NCBI GenBank assembly: GCA_017465605.1
Contig: JAFTVW010000007.1
Location: 62,001 to 126,000 of the forward strand
Direction of reading: 5' to 3'
DNA length: 64,000 nt
Source of the DNA: Alistipes sp.
GTDB taxonomy: Bacteria; Bacteroidota; Bacteroidia; Bacteroidales; Rikenellaceae
Part shown: positions 33,424 through 41,604 of the stretch, piece after piece
Layout: each line of letters starts with the position of its first letter
Numbering within the stretch: position 1 is the first letter of the stretch
Notes under the pieces: generated by a model
Databases searched by the model: none
The model's input: the letters and a program-made list of their open reading frames with translations, nothing else
Told to the model about the DNA's origin: nothing
Translations under genes and position numbers: made by a program

Positions 33424-34758
33424 TTAATTCGTCGTTGCCCACTCGCGTAGCATTTGGTTGCACTTAAACAAAACTCCTGCTTCTCCGCGATATGTCCCCG
33501 AGCCCATAGGCTCACCTGCGGGTGTGTACCATTCGTAGAAACCTCTGTTCTCCACCACACGCCTGAGCATTGGTTGCAATTCATCGTATGCTTCGGCAAT
33601 AAACCCATTCTCGATTAATCCCATAATCATACGCGCGCCAAACCAAGTCCAATCTCCACCATTTTGATAACCGTATGGATACATCATCGTGTTCTTGAAA
33701 TAGCCGTGAGGATATGTGGGATATATGGTAAGGCCGATGCTCTGAGCGTGAGCCTTTTTCATATTCTCCAACATCTTTGCATTTGCTTCCGCAATTTCCT
33801 CTTTGCTCAATAAGCCAGCCATTACGGCAACGCCTGTTCCTCCGTGATAGTAGATTTTGTTCTCGTCGAAATTTGCAGGAAATGGAGAGCCATTCAAATA
33901 GATGTGTGGTTTGAATTTGCGATTCTCATTATCCCATAGGTGCTGTCTTACGTTTTGCTTTATTTGGTCACGAATAGATGTCCAATAAGCCTTTTTGTCG
34001 GCATTGTCGCACAATTCGATAAGGTTATTCAAGGCAATGACAAACATCGCATTGTCGTAAATGTCTATTGTAAAATGGGTGTTCTCGTCAATTGCTACGC
34101 CCCACTCGTGTTCGGGTTGTACATCGCCCCAATCCACAGTCGTAGCACCTGTAATCAAACCATATTTATCGGCCATCTTCTCTTCGAGTAGGAAACGCAT
34201 TGCTGCCTCCAATCGTTCCAAAACGGTTTGTCCAAATAACTCTGTCTGCAAATAAGACTTATTGCCACTCTTGGTAACGTATTTATATACAGCCTGCACC
34301 AACGAAGACTCTTGGTCGGTCTCAACCGTATTTTTGTGTGCGGCAAATTCAGGGGCATTCTCCGAGCGACGATAATTATAACTCAAATTGGCCTTGTTGA
34401 TATCGACAAAGCCATCTACAACCTCACCCGTTGGAGTTTGAAAAGCAAAAAATGTATTTAAGTTCTTGCGTATAAGCTCCTCATCGAGTACCTCCATTGA
34501 TAGCTCGATAAAAGTGTTGAAATCACGAATCCACACCTCGCCATATCCATCTCCTGCACTGAATCCTGTGGCAACCACCGCGCGAGCCATACTATCGACC
34601 GTGTTCATCAGGTCGTTATGCTCGATTTTATGCTTATAATCTTTAACCGAGCAAGTTGCCGACTCTCCTTTCTTTTGATTCCATCGAGCAACTTCGTGGC
34701 CTAAGTAGAATATAGCAATTGTGGCAATTATGATTTTTATATAGCGGTAAAATTTCAT
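33424..34758 (-). CDS. Six-hairpin ((alpha/alpha)6) glycosidase-like protein
   Basis: A 444-residue protein with an N-terminal membrane-anchor or signal segment (FYRYIKIIIATIAIFYLG). The body is an (alpha/alpha)6 toroid of the amylo-alpha-1,6-glucosidase/GH-neutral-glucosidase type. EVWIRDFNTFIE early in the chain is the acidic WxRD motif of such enzymes, and NGGDWTWFGARMIMGLIENGF and WYTPAGEPMGSGTYRGEAG come late. It probably hydrolyses a glucoside or similar glycoside in the periplasm. Exact GH family is uncertain. It is followed by the two TIM-barrel isomerase-like genes and has its own promoter. Confidence 0.72.
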   Translation of the reverse strand: MKFYRYIKIIIATIAIFYLGHEVARWNQKKGESATCSVKDYKHKIEHNDLMNTVDSMARAVVATGFSAGDGYGEVWIRDFNTFIELSMEVLDEELIRKNLNTFFAFQTPTGEVVDGFVDINKANLSYNYRRSENAPEFAAHKNTVETDQESSLVQAVYKYVTKSGNKSYLQTELFGQTVLERLEAAMRFLLEEKMADKYGLITGATTVDWGDVQPEHEWGVAIDENTHFTIDIYDNAMFVIALNNLIELCDNADKKAYWTSIRDQIKQNVRQHLWDNENRKFKPHIYLNGSPFPANFDENKIYYHGGTGVAVMAGLLSKEEIAEANAKMLENMKKAHAQSIGLTIYPTYPHGYFKNTMMYPYGYQNGGDWTWFGARMIMGLIENGFIAEAYDELQPMLRRVVENRGFYEWYTPAGEPMGSGTYRGEAGVLFKCNQMLREWATTN

Positions 34759-34770
34759 CTCTGTTTTGTT

Positions 34771-34800
34771 TTGACCTAGTCAACCATTAACGCAAATATA
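34771..34800 (-). promoter_or_regulatory. Promoter and palindrome of the glycosidase gene
   Basis: Minus-strand TATATTTG (34793-34800), with the inverted repeat TTGAC-CTA-GTCAA (34771-34783) lying between it and the ATG, close to the expected transcription start. Candidate operator. Confidence 0.5.
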
Positions 34801-34927
34801 CGAATTATATTCTATATTTGGCACCTCTTGTCTTATTATTTACTTTTTTTACTATCTACTTGTGCTATATCGTGGCCTTTATGGCCGAGTTTTCACCTCT
34901 TTTTGTTTTATTTTAACTTATTTTTAC

Positions 34928-34935
34928 TATTTTTG
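34928..34935 (+). promoter_or_regulatory. -7 box for the phosphofructokinase gene
   Basis: TATTTTTG, 43 bases before the ATG at 34979. Confidence 0.6.
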
Positions 34936-34978
34936 CGAAGATTTTGACACATTAATTATCTAAACTCAATAAAACACT

Positions 34979-36211
34979 ATGAAAGAGGCTATTGCTATTC
35001 TTACAGGTGGCGGCCCAGCTCCGGGTATGAACACCGTTGTCGGCAGCGTTGCCAAGACATTCCTTGCAAAGGGTTATCGTGTAATTGGTTTGCACTATGG
35101 TTACTCTGGTCTTTTCAATCCTAATCCACGTTTCGAGGATATGGATTTCGTTAAGGCAGACTTTATCTTCAATCAGGGTGGTTCATACCTTACAATGAGC
35201 CGTTTCAAGCCCACAGATAAGGATTTTGAGGAGAACTTCAACCTTTCTTTCTTCCAGGATAACAACATCAAGTTGCTCGTAACAGTAGGTGGCGACGATA
35301 CAGCATCAACAGCTAACCGTATTGCTAAGTTCTTGGAGGCAAAGCAGTATCCTATTGCAAATATCCACGTTCCTAAGACTATCGACAACGACCTTCCATT
35401 GCCAGCAGGTACTCCTACCTTTGGTTACCAGTCAGCTAAGGAAGGCGGTACAGTTATCGGCCGTGCAGTTTATAACGATGCTCGCACTTCTGCTAACTGG
35501 TTTGTTGTAGCAGCTATGGGTCGCTCGGCAGGTCACTTGGCATTTGGTATCGGTTCAGCTTGCCACTACCCTATGATTGTTATTCCTGAGATGTTCAATA
35601 AGGCTGAGATTACTATCGAGAAGATCGTTAACTTGGTAGTATCATCTATCATCAAGCGTAAGATTATGGGTATCGACTATGGTGTTGCAATGATCTCTGA
35701 GGGTGTATTCCACGCACTTTCTGACGAGGAGATTCGCAACTCTGGTATCCACTTCACATACGACGATCACGGTCACCCAGAGTTGGGTAAGGTATCGAAG
35801 GCTAACATCTTCAACGAGCTTTTGGAGAACAAGCTCAAAGAGTTGGGTATCAAGGTTAAGTCTCGTCCAGTTGAGATTGGTTACGAGGTTCGTTGCCAGA
35901 CTCCTATCGCTTACGACTTGGTTTACTGCTCTGAGTTGGGTATGGGCGTTTACAAGCTCTTCTCTGAGGGCAAGACAGGCTGTATGGTTTACATCTCACA
36001 GGACGGCTTCGTATCACCTCTCTATTTGAAGGATTTGCAGGATCCTACAACAGGCAAGATTCCTCCACGTCTCGTGAATATCGAGTCTGATAAGATTCAG
36101 CAGGTTATCAACAACCTCTTGCACTACATCACTCCTGAGGACTATGAGGCTGCAAAGGCATATGTTGCTAATCCCGAGGCTTACGACTTCAAGAAGATTT
36201 TGAACTGGTAA
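34979..36211 (+). CDS. 6-phosphofructokinase, PPi-dependent type
   Basis: A 410-residue phosphofructokinase. GGGPAPGMN (10-18) and VTVGGDDTAS (101-110) form the phosphoryl-donor site. The GGDD sequence, with Asp replacing the Gly of ATP enzymes, and the Lys in PKTIDND (132-138) are the accepted signs of pyrophosphate use. MGRSAGHLAFGIG and the catalytic TIDND Asp are intact. It phosphorylates fructose-6-phosphate reversibly in glycolysis. Codon use is heavily biased, as expected for a highly expressed gene. Monocistronic, with a strong terminator. Confidence 0.9.
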   Translation: MKEAIAILTGGGPAPGMNTVVGSVAKTFLAKGYRVIGLHYGYSGLFNPNPRFEDMDFVKADFIFNQGGSYLTMSRFKPTDKDFEENFNLSFFQDNNIKLLVTVGGDDTASTANRIAKFLEAKQYPIANIHVPKTIDNDLPLPAGTPTFGYQSAKEGGTVIGRAVYNDARTSANWFVVAAMGRSAGHLAFGIGSACHYPMIVIPEMFNKAEITIEKIVNLVVSSIIKRKIMGIDYGVAMISEGVFHALSDEEIRNSGIHFTYDDHGHPELGKVSKANIFNELLENKLKELGIKVKSRPVEIGYEVRCQTPIAYDLVYCSELGMGVYKLFSEGKTGCMVYISQDGFVSPLYLKDLQDPTTGKIPPRLVNIESDKIQQVINNLLHYITPEDYEAAKAYVANPEAYDFKKILNW

Positions 36212-36233
36212 TCAGATTCTAAATCCGATATTG

Positions 36234-36271
36234 GCCGCAACTTTCATTATAGAAGGTTGCGGCTTTTTTTT
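36234..36271 (+). terminator. Terminator of the phosphofructokinase gene
   Basis: Stem GCCGCAAC-CTT.. / ..AAG-GTTGCGGC followed by eight T. Confidence 0.9.
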
Positions 36272-36306
36272 ATTCTAATATAGAAATAAGATTTATAATT
36301 CAAAAC

Positions 36307-36798
36307 CTAAAACAATTCCAATTGCGGATTGTGCATAAGATTTATAACGGGAAGATGTGAACGTCGGGCTCGGCGTACTGTGTAGGCTGTGCCGCCGCGC
36401 GGTGCGCCATCAAACCACGCAACCACGATTGACGCATTATCCACCAAGTAGTCGTTGCGGCGGCGAAATGCAGCATCTCCCCCATTGTCGCTTACCACAA
36501 CCACTTCGTCGGCATACTCCGTTACCCTGTTATATCGCGCCATATCATCACCACGAAAAAGTTTACTAAATTCGGCATAAGGCACAACCGCCACCAATTC
36601 AACCTCGGGGTGACGCGCTCTTAGCTCCAAGACGGCTTCCCCTGCCGCCAAATCGAATCCCCACGCCATACCGCACAGAAAACGGGTAAACCCTTCATTG
36701 TAGAGTTGCTCCAATGTTTTATGCAGAGCAGTGTCGGCCTCGCCTGCATAGCTGCGATGGCCCGTAAACGATACCGATATATTTCTTGTTGAATTCAT
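36307..36798 (-). CDS. DUF1273/YpsA-like SLOG-family protein
   Basis: I chose the ATG at 36798 (163 aa). The Rossmann-like SLOG fold is seen in VSFTGHRSYAGE at the start and FLCGMAWGFDLAAGEAVL. PYAEFSKLFRGDDMARYN, VVSDNGG, FRRRNDYLVDNASIVVAWFDG and GGTAYTVRRA follow. The family includes YpsA and is thought to bind nucleotide-like ligands. No enzymatic role is proven. It stands alone, converging on phosphofructokinase and divergent from a YtxH gene. Confidence 0.82.
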   Translation of the reverse strand: MNSTRNISVSFTGHRSYAGEADTALHKTLEQLYNEGFTRFLCGMAWGFDLAAGEAVLELRARHPEVELVAVVPYAEFSKLFRGDDMARYNRVTEYADEVVVVSDNGGDAAFRRRNDYLVDNASIVVAWFDGAPRGGTAYTVRRARRSHLPVINLMHNPQLELF

Positions 36799-36866
36799 CT
36801 GTGCAAATTTATGTTTATGGCCCGAGATTTGCAACTTTCAAAAGTGAATTCTAAAATAAACACATT

Positions 36867-37040
36867 ATGAAAAGTACAGGTATTTGCAGTTTAGTCTCTT
36901 TCTTGGGAGGAATTTTGGTTGGCTCGATGGTGGCCGTTCTCACAACACCGCAGTCGGGTCCCGAACTAAGGAACAAGATTCGCGATTATGTAGATCAAGA
37001 GGCCGACAAGATGCGTTGTCACTGTAACGACCACAAATAG
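36867..37040 (+). CDS. YtxH-domain small membrane protein
   Basis: A 57-residue protein. One membrane helix (CSLVSFLGGILVGSMVAVL) is followed by the YtxH signature TTPQSGPELRNKIRDYV and a Cys/His tail (CHCNDHK). YtxH proteins are common in Bacteroidetes and Firmicutes and are linked to envelope stress, without a defined biochemical role. It starts 68 bases from the divergent SLOG gene, and a two-helix membrane protein gene begins 20 bases after its stop, so the two probably form an operon. Confidence 0.8.
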   Translation: MKSTGICSLVSFLGGILVGSMVAVLTTPQSGPELRNKIRDYVDQEADKMRCHCNDHK

Positions 37041-37060
37041 TCACCACATCTGAACGGCTT

Positions 37061-37378
37061 ATGGAAAACCACCGAATTCCACCTCCACGCCGAGTGTTGA
37101 CGCCAATCATCGCCTATTTGGCTTGTGGCATTACAGCTCTGGTTTTGTTTGTCGCATCACTCATTTCGTGGCTCGCAGAATATGTATATTCCGAGGCTTG
37201 CGCGGCTTTGATTGTGGGTTTGGCCTTTGCCTTACTCTCGCTTGCAATCTATTTCGTTTCAGCTCGCCGCTCTATTGAACACCTCAAAGAGCATATCGAG
37301 ACAATTTACGATGTTGCATTCACCGCAAGAGCAGGTTATCAGAGAATCGTCAATTTCATAAGTTCGTTACTTAGGTGA
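37061..37378 (+). CDS. Small two-helix membrane protein
   Basis: A 105-residue protein with two long hydrophobic helices (about 13-40 and 44-68) and a soluble C-terminal helix (SIEHLKEHIETIYDVAF...). The layout resembles holin-like/YqjE-type proteins that accompany YtxH genes in Bacteroidetes. I do not recognise a specific family. Function unknown. It is second in an operon with the YtxH gene and is followed by a terminator. Confidence 0.65.
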   Translation: MENHRIPPPRRVLTPIIAYLACGITALVLFVASLISWLAEYVYSEACAALIVGLAFALLSLAIYFVSARRSIEHLKEHIETIYDVAFTARAGYQRIVNFISSLLR

Positions 37379-37395
37379 CTGCGGTAGTCGCGAAA

Positions 37396-37434
37396 GAGGC
37401 TGCCTGACAATTACTGTCGGCAGCCTCAGTTTTA
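37396..37434. terminator. Bidirectional terminator, two-helix protein / DUF1846
   Basis: Stem GAGGCTGCC / GGCAGCCTC plus inner TGACA / TGTC pairing, followed by AGTTTTA. Confidence 0.85.
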
Positions 37435-37448
37435 TATTGAAAGTGTCT

Positions 37449-38915
37449 TTAACTTAGCTTTTTGATTGGGTCGCACGTCAATCCTACGCCGAGTTTCTTA
37501 AAGACCTTTTGATCTACATCGCTCAGCATAACTGTTGAGTGAATCTGACAGCCCTGCAATTTTGGCAACTGGTCCAAAGCCTGCTTGCAATTATCGTCGG
37601 TGTTGCTAAGAAGCGAAATAGCAACCAGCACCTCGTCGGTGTGCAGACGCGGATTACGGCCGTGCAGATATTCAACCTTAGTCTTTTGAATCGGAGCAAT
37701 CAACTCCTGCGGAATCAACTTAACCTCGTGAGGAATACGAGCCAAATGTTTCAACGCATTGAGAAGAAGTGCTGCACTTGGGCCCAACAACGCACTTGAA
37801 CGAGCTGTAATGATTGTACCATCTTGAAGCTCGATAGCAGCTGCCGCAACTCCTGCCAACTCCTTGCGTTCCTGTGCCGCAACGGTTGTGCGACGGTAGT
37901 CGGTTGTTAGCTTTGCCTGCTTCATTATCAGGGCAATCTTGTTGACCTCGTTTTCATTGTCACCCTTCTGCGCGAGATTACACAATGCGTAGTAGTAACG
38001 TCTGATAATCTCATCGCGGGCTGCATTGCAACAAACATCTTCATCGCTCATACAGAAGCCAATCATATTTACACCCATATCGGTTGGCGACTTATAGGGA
38101 CTTTCACCGTAAATACTCTCGAAGAGTGTATTCAAAACAGGGAAAATCTCAATATCACGATTGTAATTCACTGCAATCTTATCGTAAGCCTCCAAGTGGA
38201 ATGGGTCAATCATATTCACATCGTTCAGGTCAGCCGTAGCAGCCTCGTATGCCATATTTATAGGGTGCTTCAACGGTAAACTCCAAACGGGGAATGTCTC
38301 AAACTTTGCATATCCTGCTTTTACGCCTCGCTTATTTTCGTGATATAGCTGACTCAAACATACAGCCATCTTACCGCTGCCCGGTCCCGGAGCTGTTACG
38401 ATAACTAATGGGCGGGTGGTCTCAACATAATCATTCTTGCCGAAACCTTCATCGGAGTCAATCAATGCCACATTGTTGGGATATCCATCAATAGTGTAGT
38501 GATAATAGACCTTGATACCCAAACGCTCCAATCGAGCTCGGTAAGAGTCGGCACTCGATTGACCGTTGTAGTGAGTAATGACAACGCTACTCACATACAG
38601 TCCCACCTTCTCGAACTCGGCACGCAGACGCAAGACATCTTCATCGTATGTGATTCCCAAATCGCCTCGCATCTTATTCTTCTCTATATCGAGAGCGCTA
38701 ATTACGAACAAAATCTCAGCGCAGTCGCTAAGTTGCATAAGCATCTGCAATTTTGTATCGGGCTTGAAGCCGGGCAATACTCGACTTGCGTGGTTGTCGT
38801 CAAAGAGTTTGCCTCCAAATTCGAGATATAGCTTATCGCCAAATTGAGCTATACGCTCTTTGATGCGTTCTGACTGTATTTTGAGATATTTCTCATTATC
38901 AAAACCTATTTTCAT
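37449..38915 (-). CDS. DUF1846 family protein
   Basis: A 488-residue cytoplasmic protein of the DUF1846 family, which is large, conserved and structurally solved but biochemically unknown. A phosphate-binding-like loop VTAPGPGSGKMAVCLSQLYH (about 174-193) resembles a P-loop. Family landmarks are GFDNEKYLKIQSERI, LEFGGKLFDDNHASRVLPGF and EYLHGRNPRLHTDEVL. Length is typical. It is divergent from the AspT-like transporter across a 373-base gap that contains a strong hairpin. Confidence 0.88.
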   Translation of the reverse strand: MKIGFDNEKYLKIQSERIKERIAQFGDKLYLEFGGKLFDDNHASRVLPGFKPDTKLQMLMQLSDCAEILFVISALDIEKNKMRGDLGITYDEDVLRLRAEFEKVGLYVSSVVITHYNGQSSADSYRARLERLGIKVYYHYTIDGYPNNVALIDSDEGFGKNDYVETTRPLVIVTAPGPGSGKMAVCLSQLYHENKRGVKAGYAKFETFPVWSLPLKHPINMAYEAATADLNDVNMIDPFHLEAYDKIAVNYNRDIEIFPVLNTLFESIYGESPYKSPTDMGVNMIGFCMSDEDVCCNAARDEIIRRYYYALCNLAQKGDNENEVNKIALIMKQAKLTTDYRRTTVAAQERKELAGVAAAAIELQDGTIITARSSALLGPSAALLLNALKHLARIPHEVKLIPQELIAPIQKTKVEYLHGRNPRLHTDEVLVAISLLSNTDDNCKQALDQLPKLQGCQIHSTVMLSDVDQKVFKKLGVGLTCDPIKKLS

Positions 38916-39004
38916 ATCAGCCTTCGGTATAACATTTAACTACCTGTAATATCTCCCGACCCTATTATATTATGGTTCGGGGCTTAATTACAAAAAATAC
39001 CCAA

Positions 39005-39012
39005 CAAAAATA
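39005..39012 (-). promoter_or_regulatory. -7 box for the DUF1846 gene
   Basis: Minus-strand TATTTTTG, about 90 bases before the ATG at 38915. Confidence 0.5.
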
Positions 39013-39029
39013 ATATCTTTTTTCGTATA

Positions 39030-39071
39030 AAACAAGAAAACTGAGCCCCTATGAGTTCAGTTTTCTTGTTT
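39030..39071. other. Perfect 15-bp hairpin between divergent promoters
   Basis: AAACAAGAAAACTGA and TCAGTTTTCTTGTTT (39030-39044, 39057-39071) form a perfect stem with a 12-base loop. It looks like a terminator but no gene ends here. The rest of 38916-39288 shows no credible ORF. Confidence 0.7.
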
Positions 39072-39241
39072 ACTGTATGATTATAAGTGTAGTTGGATAA
39101 ATCATAGTAAAGAAATTATTTGTTCGCGACTTTTACCCGTCGTTCCCCCATTATGAGTGCATTGCCGCGTTGCTAAACTTCTTATTTTGGTATTTATGAA
39201 AATTAATTCATAAAAGAGTTCTTAAAATTATTTATTAATTG

Positions 39242-39249
39242 TATCTTTG
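39242..39249 (+). promoter_or_regulatory. -7 box for the AspT-like transporter
   Basis: TATCTTTG, 39 bases before the ATG at 39289. Confidence 0.6.
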
Positions 39250-39288
39250 CGGCGGTTAGGAAAACAGGTTAATTTATTACAATCAATT

Positions 39289-40956
39289 ATGGACGATTTA
39301 TTCACTCATCTTGTGGGTAATGGAATTGCTCGTACGATGCTCGTACTCTCGCTTGTCATTGCGCTGGGTGTGGCACTGAGCAAAATCAAAATTCGAGGCA
39401 TATCGTTTGGTGTGACGTGGATTTTGTTTGTGGGAATTGTAGCTGGCCACTATGGGCTTACAATCGACCACGATACCCTACATTTTATCAAGGAGTTTGG
39501 ACTTATTCTATTCGTTTATTCAATAGGTCTGCAAGTTGGCCCGGGATTCTTCTCTTCGTTTAAGGAGGGAGGAGTAAAGATGGTGTGCTGTGCCGCATCG
39601 GTAGTCGTTTTAGGTGCAATTACTACCTATATTATTCATCTTCTTACGGGAACTCCTATGACCACTATGGTCGGCGTTATGTCGGGTGCTGTAACCAATA
39701 CTCCTGGTCTTGGAGCTGCACAACAGGCCTATGCCGACGCTACGGGCGTGAATGACCCCACTATTGCATTGGGTTATGCGGTGGCATATCCATTGGGCGT
39801 GGTAGGAATTATTCTCTCGATGATTGCGATTCGTTTTATTACCCGCGTGAATTATGTGGAGGAGAATAAGGCTTTGGCTGCAATTAGTAGTGAGCGTAAT
39901 TTTGCCGATTCCATATCGGTTGAGTTTACAAATGGCGCACTCGATAATCACACCATAGCACATATGCGCGAGCTGATTAACCGTCCCTTTGTGATATCAC
40001 GAATTATGCACAGTGACGGCTCAATAACAATCGCCGATGGTAATAGCTTGCTTAAAATTGGCGACAAGCTGCGTGTGATATGCTCGTCGGAGGATAGTGA
40101 GGCGATTATGGCATTCTTGGGTACTAAGGTCGAGATGTCGGAGAAGGATTGGGGAGCTATGCCACGCAACCAGAAGGAGCTTGTGTCGCGTCGAATCCTT
40201 ATTACCAAATCTTCAATCAACGGCAAGAAATTATCCGAATTGAGCCTGCGTACAAAGTATGGTATCAATATCACTCGCATTAATCGTGCAGGTATCGACC
40301 TTATCCCTTATCAGGGTATGGAGTTACAGATTGGCGATAAGGTGATGGTTGTTGGAGAGTTGAAAGATGTCGAGAAAGTTGCAAATATTTTAGGCAATTC
40401 GCTCAAAAAACTTCGCGAACCTCAAATTCTCACACTCTTCTTGGGTATTGCGTTGGGTGTATTGCTTGGCTCATTGCCACTGATGAATATTCCTCAGCCC
40501 GTTAAGTTGGGATTGGCAGGAGGCCCATTGATTGTTGCTATCTTGATTGGTCGCTTTGGCCCTCACTACCATCTTGTAACATATACAACAATGAGTGCCA
40601 ATCTGATGCTTCGCGAGGTGGGACTTGCTATGTTCCTTGCTGGTGTGGGTATTGGAGCAGGTGATGGATTTGTTGAAACCATAGTAAATGGCGGTTATCG
40701 TTGGATTGGTTACGGATTTATCATCACAGTTTTGCCTCTTATTATTGTGGGGTTGATTGCACGATGGAGACTCAAAATGAACTACTATACATTGATGGGT
40801 CTTATCTCAGGTAGTACAACCGACCCACCAGCATTGGGTTATGCCAACACATCGGCTGGTAACGATATGCCCGCCGTAGGATACGCAACAGTCTATCCAG
40901 TTGTGATGTTCCTAAGAGTTGTGACTGCTCAGTTGCTGATTCTGCTGGCGGCGTAA
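39289..40956 (+). CDS. AspT/YidE-family transporter with RCK_C domains
   Basis: I chose the ATG at 39289 (555 aa). The longer frame begins within the promoter. Two membrane halves of about five helices each carry the duplicated AspT/YidE signatures GAVTNTPGLGAAQQAYADA and GLISGSTTDPPALGYANTSAGND. Between them lie two TrkA_C/RCK_C regulatory domains (FVISRIMHSDGSITIADGNSLLKIGDKLRVI and LSELSLRTKYGINITRINRAG...LQIGDKVMVVG). The family includes the aspartate:alanine antiporter; the YidE branch has no confirmed substrate. Confidence 0.85.
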   Translation: MDDLFTHLVGNGIARTMLVLSLVIALGVALSKIKIRGISFGVTWILFVGIVAGHYGLTIDHDTLHFIKEFGLILFVYSIGLQVGPGFFSSFKEGGVKMVCCAASVVVLGAITTYIIHLLTGTPMTTMVGVMSGAVTNTPGLGAAQQAYADATGVNDPTIALGYAVAYPLGVVGIILSMIAIRFITRVNYVEENKALAAISSERNFADSISVEFTNGALDNHTIAHMRELINRPFVISRIMHSDGSITIADGNSLLKIGDKLRVICSSEDSEAIMAFLGTKVEMSEKDWGAMPRNQKELVSRRILITKSSINGKKLSELSLRTKYGINITRINRAGIDLIPYQGMELQIGDKVMVVGELKDVEKVANILGNSLKKLREPQILTLFLGIALGVLLGSLPLMNIPQPVKLGLAGGPLIVAILIGRFGPHYHLVTYTTMSANLMLREVGLAMFLAGVGIGAGDGFVETIVNGGYRWIGYGFIITVLPLIIVGLIARWRLKMNYYTLMGLISGSTTDPPALGYANTSAGNDMPAVGYATVYPVVMFLRVVTAQLLILLAA

Positions 40957-40968
40957 AGAATAAAAAAT

Positions 40969-41007
40969 AGCAAAAGGCTCAACTATTTGGTTGGGCCTTT
41001 TGCTTTA
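40969..41007. terminator. Bidirectional terminator, AspT-like / Cys-rich peptide
   Basis: Stem GCAAAAGGC-x-CAAC / GTTG-x-GCCTTTTGC. It overlaps the stop codon of the minus-strand gene. Confidence 0.8.
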
Positions 41008-41156
41008 TTATTCGATTTATGATGCGGACAGCTACTATCGCTGCATTCATTGCAAATTGATTTATCCTTGCATTGAATCTTGCGATATATGTGTCTTGCT
41101 ATCCACGCAATCGACGCAAGACCAATAAAATATACTATAATGAGTTGTAGTGTCAT
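40983..41156 (-). CDS. FeoB-associated-type Cys-rich membrane peptide
   Basis: I chose the ATG at 41156 (57 aa). One membrane helix (LQLIIVYFIGLASIAWIA) is followed by a basic stretch and a Cys/His cluster (KSICNECSDSSCPHHK). This layout matches the small Cys-rich proteins often found after FeoB. No feoB is in this window, so the name is by resemblance only. The tail could bind a metal. It ends within a bidirectional terminator. Confidence 0.65.
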   Translation of the reverse strand: MTLQLIIVYFIGLASIAWIARHIYRKIQCKDKSICNECSDSSCPHHKSNNKAKGPTK

Positions 41157-41274
41157 AGTTTTGTAATATACGCAAATATACAAATTTTCCTTGTCAACAT
41201 CTTCCTTCAAACCTCAAAAAAGGCGCAAAACGCATTATATTTGATGATTATGAGCGTTTTTTTTGTGAAAATTA

Positions 41275-41303
41275 TTTGGTTAATGGAAAAATTCATATAT
41301 TTG
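41275..41303 (+). promoter_or_regulatory. Promoter of the histone-like gene
   Basis: TTTG (41275-41278) and TATATTTG (41296-41303), 17 bases apart, lie 38 bases before the ATG. Confidence 0.55.
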
Positions 41304-41341
41304 CTTTCGAAAAGAAACCATTATTAAAATAAAATAAGACT

Positions 41342-41518
41342 ATGAAAAACTTGGTAGATCAAATCAATGCACAGATTGAGCTTTTCTCTGCAAATGCAGC
41401 TGCTCAGGTAGAGAAGAATAACAAGGCCGCTGGTACTCGCGCTCGTAAGGCCGCTTTGGAGCTTACTAAGCTCTTGAAGGAGTTCCGCAAGGTATCAGTA
41501 GAGGAGGCTAAGAAATAA
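41342..41518 (+). CDS. Hc1-like small histone H1-type protein
   Basis: A 58-residue, Lys/Ala-rich helical protein: MKNLVDQINAQIELFSANAA, then QVEKNNKAAGTRARKAAL and LLKEFRKVSVEEAKK. It matches the short Bacteroidetes 'histone H1' (Hc1-like) proteins related to the chlamydial nucleoid protein, and probably binds DNA. Codon use is strongly biased, suggesting high expression. Monocistronic, with its own promoter and a strong terminator. Confidence 0.82.
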   Translation: MKNLVDQINAQIELFSANAAAQVEKNNKAAGTRARKAALELTKLLKEFRKVSVEEAKK

Positions 41519-41538
41519 TTTTTCGGTGCTAAATTTAG

Positions 41539-41565
41539 AGGGCTGTCCCGTTTGGGGCAGCCCTT
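41539..41565 (+). terminator. Terminator of the histone-like gene
   Basis: Stem AGGGCTG-x-CCC / GGG-x-CAGCCCT with a GTTT loop, ending in TTGTTGT. Confidence 0.75.
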
Positions 41566-41604
41566 GTTGTATATATGCATTTATATTCTTCTCTTATTTT
41601 ACCA

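Noticed and set aside
36867..37378. YtxH plus holin-like membrane protein as a prophage lysis cassette
   Set aside because: No phage genes are nearby. YtxH and small two-helix proteins occur together as ordinary envelope genes in Bacteroidetes.
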